Notes: generated from the sequence alone by a model not told the origin. A stretch of 64,000 nucleotides of DNA from Melocanna baccifera (GCA_036346265.1 CM070710.1:7807442-7871441); one strand, 5' to 3'. Positions 1 to 12,319 are shown, numbered from the stretch's first letter. Program-made: numbers and translations.

Positions 1-177
1 CCTGTCCTAGTAGCTCAGAATACCAACAAAGTTACCACAACTAAAATATGCATCTAATTGGAGAAGAACAGGGATTACCCTTGACGAATTGCCGAAGAAC
101 ACCATGAACACCCCACGAACTCCTTCCCTCTTCCTCTTCCCCTCTTCCTTTCTCTCCTTTCCTCTTCCCTTCCTCTA

Positions 178-295
178 GTGCACACGGCAGGGAAGAGAGG
201 GGAGGGGCTGCACGCTGCAGGGAGGAGAGGGGAGGAGCTGTGTGCTGCAGGGAGGAGAGGGGAGGACTTGTGCACGGCAGGGAGGAGGGCCTGGG
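178..295. repeat. Minisatellite, about 31-bp unit
   Basis: Three to four imperfect copies of a unit of the form GCAGGGAGGAGAGGGGAGGA followed by a variable CTGTGTGCT-like tail. It lies inside the LTR-like leader. Confidence 0.7.
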
Positions 296-323
296 GCGGC
301 GCAAGGCAGGGGGAGGGGAGGCA

Positions 324-485
324 GCGCACCACAGGAGGGGGAGGAGGCGGCGCACCACAGGAGGGGGAGGAGGGGGCGCACCACAGGAGGGCAGGAGGAG
401 GGGCGCACCACAGGGAGGAGGAGGAGGGGGCGCACCACAGGAGGGCAGGAGGAGGGGCGCACCACAGGGAGGAGGAGGAGGGCGG
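324..485. repeat. Minisatellite, six 27-bp units
   Basis: Six head-to-tail copies of a 27-bp unit starting CGCACCACAGG and continuing with G/A-rich sequence. Units 3-4 and 5-6 are near-identical pairs, which suggests a later 54-bp duplication. Because 27 is a multiple of three, long repetitive ORFs appear in several frames; these are not genes. Confidence 0.8.
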
Positions 486-659
486 CTAGGGTTTGGGGGA
501 GGGTCCCTCCACCTTTTGGCTGCCCACCTCTTGGGCCAAGGCCCAGGTCCAAGCCCAGGTTGCCAAAAAAATTTAGAAATTCCCCCCCCCCCCGGAAATC
601 TCTAATTAATCCTTTTCTATTTGGTCCTTCCCTCCGATTAATCGATTAATTCTCGGATC

Positions 660-3600
660 ACTCTTTTTTGGGATGGTCCTCTAACGCCTCCCACTCATGG
701 GCGTGGGCCGCCTGCAACGCCCGGCCAAGGGTGACGGTCTGCACAAGGAAGTGGTTAGTAGACCTCTAAAGAGCCGCATGTCGTTCAGGGTCAGATACCT
801 ACCCTCATTTTTGAGACCTCCAACACCCTTCCAAGAAGTCTCAACCCACAGGTCTGTAGCGCCTGGTGGTCCAGGTTCGCACCGCACTATCCGTGACCCC
901 CTGCCATGCTGCCAGCACCTCCGGTCGAGGGACAAAATCTGCTATTCGCGCGGCATCCACAGCGATGGTTTCGGCGGCATCGGATGTCCCTCCCGAAGGA
1001 ACATCCCCGTGTTCCGAAGGTTGCCCACGTTCGGGGAGGCATGCTGCTGCGAAGGGACGTAGCGATTAGAGCCCTACCAATGCACCAAGAGATCATACCA
1101 AACCATATGAGTTTACCTTCGGCAGCAGCCGGTAGTCTCTGTCGGACCACCCCTTCAACCTCACAAGAAGTCGTAGGGATACCTGCGTCCCCCGACGAGA
1201 CCGACCCTCCGACCCGGGGGGCCTCTGTGTCGGAGCCTAGTTCCAGCAGGCCCCTGCCCCCGACAGCCACAGACCCGGGGGGGCTGCGGGGACGGTGGGG
1301 TAGGGGTACTCGGTATCGGAATCGGAGTCCTATAGGGCCCTGACCTTGCTCGCCACAGCAAACCCCCTCTCCGAGCGAAGGGGCGATAGTGCGCGTGGCC
1401 GTTTCGCCTTCGGGGAGCAAGGTGGCGACCCCGCCTCGGCAACGGCCATAGGCGGGGGCTCCACCCAAGTAATCGCCGCAGGGAAGGACTCCGCTCCAAC
1501 ATCCTCCATGGGAGACGACTCCGCTTCAATGCCAGCCGGCGGCAAAGAAGCTTCCCCCTCCCGATCACCCACACGGCACTCCTCGTCCCCGCCACTGTCC
1601 ACGGGCCCCTCTCCGCCCTCGGTATCCGCGTCTACCTCCGAATCGGCATACTTTGCCGAGTCGGAGTCCGCATCTGCCGCACCGTCGACAGCAGTAAGGC
1701 CGACGCGAGTAGCCACCGGGGTACCAGGTTCGGCGGTGGAGGACTGAGCACCTCGGCGAGACGATAATCCTTCCCCATTGGCACCACGGTGAAGTTGGCT
1801 CGGGGCCGGAGTAGCGCGCTCTGGAACTCTAATGCCCAAGGCCTCGCACACACGGTTTATCCGCCCTAACCCTGCCTCCGTGGTCGCTACGGCCCGATGG
1901 ACAGTAGGGGAACACTACGGCCCCACCAAAACTTACGTGGATCGGAGGGTCTTGGCAGCGAAGACATGGACGGGCGGCCGTTGTCGCGACGAAGCCCCCC
2001 CGACGTGACATGCCAATCAGCAGCAAGCGGCGCCACGCCATACATGACGAACTCCTTGACGAGGTCGCGCATGCTGAAGTAGGCAGTGATCCCCACAAGC
2101 CTCCGCGCCCTTCATCGGTCCTCAGCATCTATCGGCGTGCTGGGCGTGGTGTTGAACGCCATCGGCCGCCTAGAGCACTCGAGACTGCTACCGCTCACCA
2201 CACGGTGGTAAAATCACCGTCTCATCCATTCCAGCTCCCACTCCGCCCGAGTCAAATTCGCAGGGAAGATCTTCTCGCACTGGGACCGAAGGGCGAAGTT
2301 GACACTGCCGAAGTTGGAGAATGTCCCGTCTCTCCGCTCATTTGGCTGACACAGTGCGTCGTGGAGAAATGCGAACAGCGACGCACTGGGCCAGCAGGCT
2401 TCCGTACGCAACGCCTAGCTATACACGGCAAGACGGCTATCGCATTCGGAGTCATCTGTCCTAGCTCAAGCCCAAAGGTTCGTAAGACGTCCCCGACAAT
2501 CATGGCGGCTGGGATACGCAGCCCGGCTTCGAAATAGGCGACGAAGACGATCACCTCCGACTTCTCGGGGTGCGGTTCGGTCTCGTCGCTCACAGGCAGT
2601 CGCACCTCTCGGCGGTCTGACAATTTCCTCGCGCAGTAGGCCGCGGATCGTCTCCTCCGTCGCGAGGGTTGAGCCCAAGACACGGGAGCACGGACCTTCT
2701 ATTTTCTCCATCGCCATCCACCATTTGTCCACCAGTGTGGAGTCGCACCCCTCGAGTGTGTATTCCACTCAAGCGACGACGACCGTCGAGAGAATGCCCC
2801 GCTGCCAGCATGCTGCACATGTTCTGCGCCGTGGGCCATTGTTCTCCGCGAGCTTGATGACGATGGGGGCAGCAAGCCGGCAAAGGAGACAGGAGAGCAG
2901 AGCGTAGGAAAAGAAACCGAAAGGTGAGGAGAGTGTAGGAGTGGTGCCACGGGGGGTATTTAAAGCCCCTGCATCTTCCACACCACCGGTAAACGTAACC
3001 GGCGGGAGACGAACCACTCGCCCTCCCCACGATGGAGGCTAAAGCGGCACAACCGCCCACGTGCATCGTGCTTGTCACAGGGTGACCGTGCAAATGGTCT
3101 ATCAGAGCACGACGCGCCAATCGTGCACCGCCACGTGTCCACTCCCTCGGGAGTAAATGCAGTTCGCGTTGCGTGTCGTATCTCACCGCTGCGCGGCAGC
3201 ATGACCCTCGGGGCCATCATCGCAATAACGGCGGTCCACGGACGGTCAATCTTGACAGCAACATCGGCGGGGTCTCCGCCTTCGCAGGGCAACCCCGGCT
3301 TCGCCTTCGGCTCCGTCCACATGAAGAGGCTTCGCGCGCACCCACGCGCTAGCGCCGCAAGCCCGAAGGCGCCCTCCACTTCGATGGCTCGGGGAGACGA
3401 CCTCCAATGCACCCTTGTGCACCAGGGACAGTTTCGCATCCCGATCCTAGTATGTTTAGCATCTTTCCGTGGCTAACAGTTCGCAGATAACGCTCGCGGA
3501 ATAGTTCAACCGGTGGAAGCCCAACCGATGGTGGGAGTCCACGCCAATCGATGGAAATGCAACCAGTGGGAGGTGAGGCGTCGCGGTCAAAGTGTGCACG

Positions 3601-4430
3601 CAGCGCGCCCGTCAGGCTGTCGGGCGACGCACGATGCACCGGTTATATCCCACCACGCGCCCCGCCTCTCTCGGGAAGGGGCGTACGATCGCGGTCGTGC
3701 GACCGTTCACAGCCCACGACACACCAATCGCGTCGTGCCATGTGTACCGCCCTATCGAGACAGCGCGTACGGCCGCGACAGCCCCCCTGGCTTTTCAAGG
3801 GTCAGCGCAATTCGCGCCGCCATCCACGCCACCTCCAGACCGCGGAGTGCCTTCAGCTCAGTAAGGCGACTTCGCTGGTAACCATAATGCTGCGAGGGAT
3901 GGCTCCAAGCTCGGAGGCCACCTCGGCGGACAGCCCGACGCCGCGTCCGCGACGCGAAGCAGACTTCAACCGGCTAAACTCCAACAGTCCACTTCACCCA
4001 CGAGCGGGAAGCGCGGCCATGGATCACCGTCAAAGTTTGATCGTGCGCTCAAAAATAGGCCTCCCTCAGCTTATCAACGCCTGCTGATCGCTCTAGTTGG
4101 CGATACTCTTGCTGCATGCACACAAACTGAGGAAGGCATATTTCTGAGACCAAGATCATCTCAGCCGTACCCGGCTACGCGCCAATGCAACACGCGGGAG
4201 CACCGAGCGACTAAGCCGCCGATAGGACTGCGGAAGGACGGTGCCACAGCACCGTCAGTATATATATATAGCTGTTTCCCCCCATGGGGAAGCGCAACCA
4301 GCGGGAGTGGAAGCGACACGATCGCCCACGCGTGCGCGACACCCCAATGACCTATCTATAATTTCAAAAACTTGAGCGGCTTCTTGGGGGGTCCCGACGC
4401 GTGGACACCTTGAGGGGGCCGGAACCCCCC
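660..4430 (-). mobile_element. Decayed gypsy-type element (Transposase_28-like)
   Basis: A GC-rich block whose recognisable coding sense is on the minus strand. The clearest similarity (2214-2683) is to the plant 'putative gypsy type transposon' N-terminal domain. Downstream on the same strand, 1330-1851 encodes an acidic, serine/glutamate-rich stretch of the sort found in the middle of these proteins. No intact frame runs through the block and no LTR pair was found. The right limit is set where GC-rich sequence gives way to the AT repeat array near 4430. The promoter/LTR portion probably lies in 3000-4430, but this is unproven. Confidence 0.5.
2214..2683 (-). pseudogene. Transposase_28-like (gypsy-type) domain remnant
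   Basis: Two overlapping minus-strand frames must be combined by a frameshift to follow the domain. The first (2252-2683) has the signature VFVAYFEAGLRIPAA followed by a GLELGQMTPNAI-like stretch. This corresponds to the 'hydrophobic strand - F..GLR.P - G..L.Q.TPNA' core of plant Transposase_28 proteins. The second frame (2214-2411) continues with a CEKIFPANLTRAEWELEWMR stretch like the end of that domain. The function of the family is not established; it marks a class of grass retroelements. Broken, not expressed as a protein in this form. Confidence 0.55.
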
Positions 4431-4569
4431 TCCTATAATATATGGATTATATGTAATATAATAGCAGAATAGGAATGTTAAGACTGCGGAAAGGTTGGAA
4501 GAGAAGATAAACCTAAACTATTTCATATATATTTTATCTCTATATGACATATATCTTTTTGTACCTCTC

Positions 4570-4570
<1 letters not shown>

Positions 4571-4604
<34 letters not shown>

Positions 4605-4651
4605 TATATACATATATATATATATACATATATATACATATATATATACAT
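4571..4651. repeat. Compound TA/CA microsatellite
   Basis: Alternating TA runs with a (CA)n core, inside the first copy of the AT-rich tandem array. The small ORFs called across it are artefacts of the dinucleotide repeat. Confidence 0.85.
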
Positions 4652-5069
4652 GGCCCTTTGGGCTTCATATCAATAGATGCAATATTCATAACAATATATG
4701 TAACATAGTAATAGAATAGAAACGTCAAGAACACAGAAAGGCTTTAAGGAAAGATAAGTACAAGTACGAATAAACATGAAGAATCTGGAAGAGAAGATAA
4801 GGCTGAACTATTACGTATATGTGTTAGTCCTATATGGTATCTCTCTTTGTATATCGATATACATAACGTAATAGAAGAGTAGGAACGGCAAGATCGTAGG
4901 AAAGTTCTAAGAAAAGGTAAACATAAACATATAGAAGGGAGGTAAGGAAATCATAAGCATATGAAAGGGAGATAAGAGAGGCATAAAGAGAGGGGCAGCA
5001 CTATGATGTATATAATGTAACGGCAGAATAAGAATGGTAAGGCATATCTCTATATTGTATTTCTTTGTA

Positions 5070-5072
<3 letters not shown>

Positions 5073-5159
<87 letters not shown>
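5073..5159. repeat. (AT)n microsatellite, 87 bp
   Basis: Uninterrupted alternation of A and T over 87 bases. The length is likely to vary between individuals. Confidence 0.97.
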
Positions 5160-5162
<3 letters not shown>

Positions 5163-6049
5163 CTTTGGGACTCATATCAATATCTACAATATCTATAAAA
5201 ATATATATAATGTAGTAACAAAATAGGAATGCTAAGGGCACAGGAAGGCTTTAAGAAAAGATAAGTGTAAGCATGAATAAACATGAAGAAGCAGAAAGGT
5301 TCTAAGAAAAGACAAGCGTAAGCATATAGTAGGGAGGTAAGAGAGGCATAAAGAGAGGGATAACACTATGATATGCATAATGCGATAGCAAAGTAGCAAT
5401 GAGAACTACGGGAAGGCTGCAAGAGAAGATAAGTCTAAACTATTCCATATATGTCTTATCTTTATATATCATATCTCTTTGTACTCTCCTATATTCGTAT
5501 CTATATATGGCCTTTTGGGCTTCGTATCAGCACACACAATATTCATAACAATATGTGTGACATAATAGTAAAGCAGAAATGTTAAGATCTCAGAAAGGGT
5601 TTAAGAAAAGATAAGCGCAAGCATAATAAACACGAAAAAGCTACAAGAAAAGATAAGAATAAACTATTCCATATATACTTTATCTTTATCTAGCGTATCT
5701 CTTTATATATTAATATACATAATACAATAATAGAATAGAAACAGTAGGATTATAGAAAGGTTCTAAGAAAGGATAAGCGTAAGCATATAGAAAGGAGATA
5801 AGAGAGGCATAAAGAGAGGGACAATACTATGATATTATTTCCATATGGCATATATTTTTGTACTTTTCTCTCTATATATATATGATTCCTTGAATTTCAT
5901 ATCAATGCGGACAATACCTATAACAATATGTATAATATAATAACAGAATAAGTCTGGTAAGGGCATAGAAATGCTCTAAGAAAAGATAAACATAAACATG
6001 AATAAACATGAAGCAATCTGTAAAAGCAACAGGAAGAACAAAAAGAGTA

Positions 6050-6302
6050 GCCATCAGCACAACAAAATAGAACGATATGTAAACTAACCAGTAAGAGCGT
6101 CGTAAAACACTGACTGATAATAGCGCAGAGTAGCAGGCCAGTCTGGAATAATTAGGCGAAATAGAAACTCTCCTAACTAAATCCACATAACGGTCCTGCA
6201 TTTTAAAAAAGGCACGAACTTAAAAACGCATACAAGGGGGGAAAAGCATTAAAAAAATATGCGAACCATTCTATTTCAACAGTAATGAGGCAGAAGCGAT
6301 GT
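6050..6302. repeat. Left copy of a duplicated segment flanking the hAT element
   Basis: This segment and 7475-7680 are related direct repeats. Both contain, in order, a 'GTAAACTAACCA / GTGAACTGACCA' stretch, AAAGGCAC(G/A)AACTTAA, GCATACAAGGGGG, AAAAGCATTAAAAAA and GCGAACCATTCTATT. The hAT element at 6311-7384 sits between the two copies, so the duplication probably predates the insertion. Confidence 0.7.
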
Positions 6303-6310
6303 ATTAGGTA

Positions 6311-7384
6311 TAAGGGTGGACATTTGGCTTGAGGCTTGCGAGCCGGCTCGAGCTCGTACTTATTCAAGCCAAGCCGAGCCCAGTGTCTAGATCGTGACAG
6401 AAACGAGCCGAGCCTGAGCCCACTCACGAGCCGCTCGCGAGCCGAACGAGCCGGACTCGAAAGCATCCAAATCCAACGCCTCATCCGTTTAGTCGCGTCC
6501 GGCCTACCTACCCCGCATTCTCCCCCCACCCCGCGTTCTCTCTTCTCCGCCGCCCGCCGTCCCCCACTCCCGCCGCGGTCGCCCCACCTCGCGCCACGGC
6601 CGGCCCCCCCCCCCGCCGCCATCTCCTCCCGGTCCCCACCCCACGCCGCCTCCTCCCGATCTCCCGCCCCACCCCGCGCCGCCTCCTCCCCATCCCCGCA
6701 CCCGCGCCACCGCCTCCTCCCGGCCTCCCACCCTACCCCGCGCCGTCTCCCTCCCGGTGCCCCCACCCCGCCGCCGCCTCCCTCCCGGTCCCCGCCCCAC
6801 CCGCGCGCTGTCTCCTTCCGGTCCCCACCCCGCCGCCGCCTCCCCGGCCCCCACCCCGCGCCACCACCTCCTCCCGCGCCCCGATGCACCGCTACCTCCC
6901 TCCCTACTCCTGATCGGCGATCGCCATCCTTCCCCCACGCGCTTGCCCGCCGCCCGTCGTCCTTCCCCGATCCCCATCCTCCCAGATCCCCTTCCTTCCC
7001 GATCCACAACGCGGCCTCCTCCAACCGACGTGCATGGGCCACGAACGGAGCATGTTGTGAATCTGCTATGCTGTTGAATGTTCTGCTGTTGAATGAGCTT
7101 GCTAATGCTGATGTTGTCGCCGCTAATGCCGATGTTGTGCCGCCGCGCACGCTTTATTATGCGGTGAATTGTCGTTGTTATCCGCCGCCGTTATTCTTCG
7201 TTATGTCTTCTGCTGCCGCCGCCACGAGCTCACGAGTCGTCCGAGCTGGCTCAAGCCTAATTCCGAGCCGAGCCACTCTTCTGGCTCGTTTCAGAAACGA
7301 GCCGAACCGAGCCGAGCCGCACTCCACAATGAGCTCGGCCGAGCCTGGCTCGAGCCGGCTCGGCTCGGCTCGTTTCCAGCCCTA
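6311..7384. mobile_element. Non-autonomous hAT element, GC-rich
   Basis: The ends are TAAGGGTGGACAT on the left and, in reverse complement, TAGGGCTGGAAAC on the right. Both continue into GAGCCGGCTCGAGC-type subterminal sequence. The element is flanked by a perfect 8-bp target site duplication, ATTAGGTA, at 6303-6310 and 7385-7392, as expected for hAT transposons. There is no transposase. The interior is a very GC-rich, proline/arginine-biased block (6500-7000) followed by a stretch of CTGTTGAATG-type repeats. An ORF of 349 codons on the plus strand and one of 315 on the minus strand span it, but their low-complexity composition argues they are incidental. Confidence 0.88.
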
Positions 7385-7392
7385 ATTAGGTA

Positions 7393-7825
7393 ACTAAGAG
7401 CATAATAAGAGCAGTCATTACTACAACGCAATAAAAATCTGCATGATGTATTAAATAGCTAGGAGCACAAAAAGGCTAACTATTGTCACAATGAAATAAA
7501 ATGGTATGTGAACTGACCAATATAAGTGGCGTCAAACAGTAATGGTGACCAAAATGTTTTTGCACTGTAAAAAAAAAGGCACAAACTTAACAATGCATAC
7601 AAGGGGGAAAAAGCATTAAAAAATTAAGCGAACCATTCTATTGTAACAATAATAGGATAAACGAAGCAATACCGAAACTTAATCAGATAAGCAACTGCTG
7701 AATTGTAGGAAAGAAACAAGGTAGGTATTGCATGAATTGGTACAGTTTAAATCAGCAGCTTGAGCTACAGCTCCAAGGTAATAACATAATGCGAACCATA
7801 AAACAAGAAGCAAGAATGTGTATCT
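7393..7825. other. Non-coding spacer with duplicated segment
   Basis: AT-rich. It holds the right copy (7475-7680) of the segment duplicated around the hAT element. No exon, RNA gene or transposon end was recognised. The missing 3' terminus of the Helitron-like element could lie here or further left. Confidence 0.5.
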
Positions 7826-8301
7826 TGAGAGGTTCAAATGGATACTACCTATTTATTGTCTCAAGTTCCTTCTTCCAATTTTCATTCAAGTGTTTAAATA
7901 TTGCTATGAATAAGGCATCTATAATATTGCAAACCTGTGTAGGAAAATCAGTATTTAGTCACCATAACTTCAATAAATGAACTAAATCATTTTTTTCCAA
8001 TCTTCCTTACCTCGAAATAGTCCTCCTTAATTTCCATTTCAACATGCAAACCAACAAACTCACACAGATGCTTGTGTGGGTTTGAATTCTCAGCTCTAGA
8101 TGTAGGACCAACCTCAAATACACGTTCAAACCCTATACAAATAGCTATTTGCTTGTATAATTGAGGGGACTGTGCTAAACAAGCAAGCGGGCCATTGTGT
8201 TGTAACTTGAATATAGCTGCACCACCTCTACTTGATCCAGTAATCAGCTTTGGGCTGTGGATTCCAACAAAATTCTTTAACAGCAAAAATTCCCTGAATT
8301 T
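7826..8301 (-). pseudogene. Aspartyl-tRNA synthetase fragment (two exons)
   Basis: Two consecutive exons of a class II aspartyl-tRNA synthetase, the enzyme that charges tRNA-Asp. Exon A (8011-8301) has a CAG acceptor and a GTAAGG donor. It shows the family stretches GGAAIFKLQ, LAQSPQLYKQ, GFERVFEVGP and RAENSNPHKHLCEFVGL. Exon B (about 7826-7934) starts after CACAG and reads NIIDALFIAIFKHLNE. It is broken by an in-frame TAG at the glutamine that normally precedes YPFEPLK. In exon A the motif 2 'FRAE' reads SRAE, so the conserved phenylalanine is lost. The rest of the roughly 500-residue enzyme is missing. Non-functional; probably captured DNA. Confidence 0.82.
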
Positions 8302-10187
8302 CTGCATAGTATCCAACAATGATGTACATTTTGAACCAGTAAAAAATATTATATTTGATAGAAATATACGTAATAAAAACCTATTTCTTGGAGCATCCAC
8401 ATACCGGTATACATATTAGTACATCACATAATGCATGATCTTGACAAGCCCATAATTCACACCCAATGTTAAACTCGATCTATAGAATAGTGCAACCAGG
8501 CAGAACTGCATAGCACAGGGAAAAAATGTTAGGATCATTCGATTAGAGGCTCTAAACAATAGCAACAGCTTATGCAATTTAAGCTTGGTGCCCAAAACAC
8601 AGGTGCCTCTAAACAATTTGCAACAGCTGTGGGAGAGCAGTGCCACGACGCACTAGGTAACATGTCATTTAAGTAAGAGGCTTGGAGAATATGAATAGGC
8701 AACAATAATGTGTTGTACAAATATAGTTATATACTTCATTCTTTACAAATAACCATTCCGATAAAATCAAGTAATACCATATGCTAAATACATAGGCTGA
8801 CAATATTAAGGTGGTCATGCGACGCACATATTAAGATAGCTATTTAAGAAGAGCATAAGTATATAGTTTGAGGAGCGCATGTTGCTATGGTTGTCATTAG
8901 AAATCACTAGTCAATGGAATGGCACATCATTCATATGACAAAATTTATTATATTTTAACATTAACAACTGGCGACTTCACTGGGCTGAACATGTGCGATG
9001 CTATTCATTTTTCACGTTGAAGAAACATCAATACAGTCAAGAAAGGTATCATCCAATTGGCTATTTGTCATGACATCCATGAACTATTGAACAGCATGCA
9101 GTCCTTAATTGGTGCTCTATAAGATACTGGAAATCAACCTACACAATCATGGGGGCGATATTTGTTTCCATTAATCTACCAAATAGCAGCAGCAAATTCA
9201 TAAAGCATTAGAGGGGCAGGATAGTAAGCAAATAGCCCCAGGGTTCAGCATGCGCATTTAAGAAGTAATAACCAAACCTGAATGTAACACCATGTTCATA
9301 TCTTTCTTGTACCTGCAGTAAAGGCAACAGAAACAATATTCGCCATAAATAATCCAGTACAACAGAGGTCAGCAATATTAGCGAGAAACACTAAATCATA
9401 CGTAGGTACATACATACACATAGTCACACACACACATATATAGTTCCATTGTTCAAACCAAGCGCGTATATTACAACTTACCAGGGAAAAAAAGGTTTGT
9501 TGGGATCACACATAACATATATACATGATTAGAAATAAGAAAATGTTGTTCCACCTCTAACTGATTTGCAAAGAAGATGAAACAGTAGGGCTGAACTTTT
9601 CGTAGTTCAAAAATTGGGGAGGGGGAGTAGAACATTAGACTAAATTAATATCGAAGAGTTTGGGCAACATGTAAGGATCTTTGTAAGGCACAAACACATA
9701 TTAAAGCAACATACATATTCAGATCAGTGAGTTCAGTGGCTGAATCGCATTATTAGGGTTTAATTAACCCTCCCTCCAATTAATTCAGTTTGGTGACCAT
9801 GAGCGCCAAGGGTGGGAAAACAGTCGGTAAACTATGTGCCCAAAATGAATGCAAACCGTAGATGAATTATTACGCTTAATATAATGCCTTTGTAAGAGGT
9901 AACAACTCCATGCTTGTAAACCATGTTTGCCATAAAACTTCATGTAGGGAGTATGCCGCTGTTTAGAGGAGGGCCCTCCATGAGTGAAACCATTGTTGCA
10001 AGTAGAAAGTGGTACATTTGATCAGCAAGTGCAAAATCTGCAATCCAATCCTAATACAACTTTTGACAAATGAAATGTGGATGCCATTATTTCGTTAAAT
10101 ATGCCATTCGTTGAACCAAGAAACAACATACATAAGAATCAAACATAAAGCATAATAAATGAAAAGGCACATGCATGGAGAACTAAC
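8302..10187. other. Intron-like and intergenic DNA between gene fragments
   Basis: AT-rich DNA between the aspartyl-tRNA synthetase pieces and the SEC12-like pieces. I looked for the missing exons of both genes on the minus strand and recognised none. Short ORFs here (for example 8416-8646) resemble nothing known. Confidence 0.5.
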
Positions 10188-12319
10188 CTTAGATGCACAT
10201 ATGCGTAGTGGCTGCCAAACAACAATTACAACTTTGTTACTTGTTCCAATGATGAATACAGATCTAGTTAAAGTGGGCTCATATGCATACATCTATGTCT
10301 TGACTTCAAAAGAAAGAATGCTTTTTGCAATTGTGCAAAACAAGAATGGTTTCATGCCATCCCTAGAAAAGCGGCAACACTCAATCTTCTCATCCTGCAT
10401 AGAAAAATAAAGGGACAAAAGATTAAAGCTGAAGCCATCTCAACAAGGAAACATGAAACGCAGAAGCTTATCATAGCATACCAAAAATCGAGGCAAACTG
10501 ACAAATGATAACCCCTTGTCTATCTTCTATATTCTTGCAGAGCCATCAGTGGATGTTGAAACTAAAAACTGTGAGGCTAAGCTACAAGAGAAAAGGTAGT
10601 AGAATTATATCAGTCGGTGTTGAATGAAGGGCAAGAACAATAGCCAAGAACCATAACACATGTCATATAGGTTTGGGATTACTGGTACATTATTAATGTC
10701 GTTGATTCCTTTTGTAAGACAATGCGTAGGTGACAACATGATTATGTTCATTTACATCAATACTTTAGGTCATCCAACTATGAAATATTCAGTTATTCCT
10801 TTGCAAAACATAACGGTAAAAATTTTTGCTTCCACTGCCCTAACTTGATATCCAATTTCTCGGAAGAACTTATGAGCTTTGGGTTCATCTAAGAGCACAT
10901 TCATTCTTAGCCAATGAAATATTCTGAGATACCCATCCTATAGTAGTACAAAAAAAATGTAAGAATCATAAGCAGTAACAGCGTATTAGAAAGCTGTTCT
11001 ATAAGAGTAGTGCTATCAAACAAGAAATACATTGGACATTAGCATTAGACTCCAAACAGTGAACCAGCTGGAAGAAATAATCTATTAGAATGATATAACA
11101 GTGGATAAGGTTAAGGAACTCACATGGCTAACAAGTGTCCTTACTAAAATGTATAATAGAAAACATAATTAGGCAATAGAAATGGGAGAAAAGAAACAGA
11201 AAAATTGACCCTTAAGAGGTAAAATATCAACATAGTACAATCTGATGCCTCACCACCAATGGCAAACTTTATGTCATCTATGCTAAAAGGAAGACATTTC
11301 TGCGGGCTAACAGATTCAAGCGGTGGAGCATCTGCGGGCCAACAGATTCAAGCGGTGGAGCATCTCTTGCAATAAGGTGAACAGTAAACTCTTCAAAAAC
11401 CAGTTTGAATAACCAACAATTCTAGGGTACGATTTAATTATGAAGTCCTAGACTTGATGAAAAACAAACAAAAAAGGGAAAACACAGTGCAACAGTACAG
11501 ATAGGATTTAAGTAAGATAGTGAGGAAGAATATGTGTGCTACTCGAATGATCATTTAACCAGTGTAGCTAAGCCTACTTTGAGTTAAATCAGAAAAATAT
11601 AACAATAGAAACACAACGCTAAAAAAATATTACTAATTGGATAGCACATAAACCCTACATAGCTATAAAGTGTAAATCAAATAGATACTGTTTCATTCTT
11701 TTAAGATTTTGTACCTCGGTATCTTATGAATATATAAATAACATTTGTTATACTAAATTCTGAGAAATTTAAAGCGCAAACATTATCTTTTCTCCACAAG
11801 TCATGAAGCATGTATTTATTACTATAATCCCACTCCTAGGAGGGCAAAAGAACTCTTGTTGTTGGATACCAAGGAATTGCACTTATAGAAGGCTCTGTAG
11901 ATCTTTATAATTTATAAAGCTCAACTGAACTAACACAATCAACTGTACAAAACCCCTCACTCAATTGTATAGGGGTTGTATGTAAGCCTTTTGGGTGTCT
12001 GGGAGAACTGTACCACAATGTTTTTTAAACAAAATTACCTAGCCCAGCCAGCATTCCACATCACAATTAACCCTAGACATATAAGCTGAATTCAACAAAT
12101 TTGGATCAGGGCATAAGCATCCAACTCATAATCTCCCAATCCATCGTCGAAGTGCCGAAGCAGCCTCAAAAGGTCATCAGCAACAAGCAGGTAGCTAGAG
12201 AGTAGCAGGATCACACACCTGCAACCCTTGCCCGTGGCGCAGATGAGCTTGTCGCCGCTAGGTTGCACCACAATGTCGCGCAGTGCATTGCCTACCCCCT
12301 CCCCAACCACAGCCCTCGC
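10188..12319 (-). pseudogene. SEC12-like / PHF1-like WD40 protein, broken fragment
   Basis: Successive minus-strand exons follow the order of a SEC12-like WD40 protein, the ER membrane family that loads Sar1 for COPII budding and includes the phosphate-transporter traffic factor PHF1. 12219-12319 reads ALRDIVVQPSGDKLICATGK, between CAG and GTGTG. 11251-11413 reads LFKLVFEEFTVHLIARDAPP and carries a 32-bp internal tandem duplication. About 10850-10937 reads GYLRIFHW..MNVLLDEPKAHK. 10482-10568 reads LVSTSTDGSARI, then TAG in place of tryptophan. 10188-10394 reads DEKIECCRFSRDGMKPFLFC, with an extra insert before KVVIVVW. The acceptor before LFKL is TG instead of AG. The start, the C-terminal blades and the membrane anchor are absent. 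Confidence 0.8.
11308..11371. repeat. 32-bp tandem duplication inside a captured exon
   Basis: Two copies of a unit beginning GCGGGC(T/C)AACAGATTC and ending GTGGAGCATCT, with one mismatch. It duplicates the APPLESVGPQ coding stretch of the SEC12-like fragment and shifts the frame, since 32 is not a multiple of three. Confidence 0.85.

Larger units (their letters stand above)
1..660 (-). mobile_element. Partial LTR of a gypsy-like retrotransposon
   Basis: Read on the minus strand, this stretch has the make-up of a grass LTR: an AT-rich end, then a 'CAAACCCTAG' motif, then a GC-rich leader with purine/pyrimidine tandem repeats. The same ordered layout, with similar words, occurs in the LTR at 33971-36657, also on the minus strand. 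The window edge cuts the element, so neither terminus is seen. The many short overlapping ORFs here come from low complexity, not coding. Assignment as an LTR is an inference from resemblance to the other copy. Confidence 0.45.
4430..6000. repeat. AT-rich complex tandem repeat array
   Basis: Four diverged copies of a composite unit. Each holds a run like TTTGGGCTTCATATCAA (near 4650, 5160, 5506 and 5884), a 'CATAACAATATATGTAA' stretch, an 'AAAGGCTTTAAGAAAAGATAAG' like stretch and, in some, 'AAGAGAGGCATAAAGAGAGG'. Spacing between copies is about 510, 350 and 380 bp, so units differ by internal gain or loss. Short TA and CA runs lie between copies. No gene is seen here. Confidence 0.7.

Noticed and set aside
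4495..4734. Small ORFs on both strands across the TA/CA repeats
   Set aside because: Isoleucine/tyrosine/histidine-only stretches produced by dinucleotide repeats.
6336..7385. 349-codon proline/serine-rich ORF as a host gene
   Set aside because: Its ends nearly coincide with the hAT element ends, and the opposite strand is also open. It is reported as part of the element.
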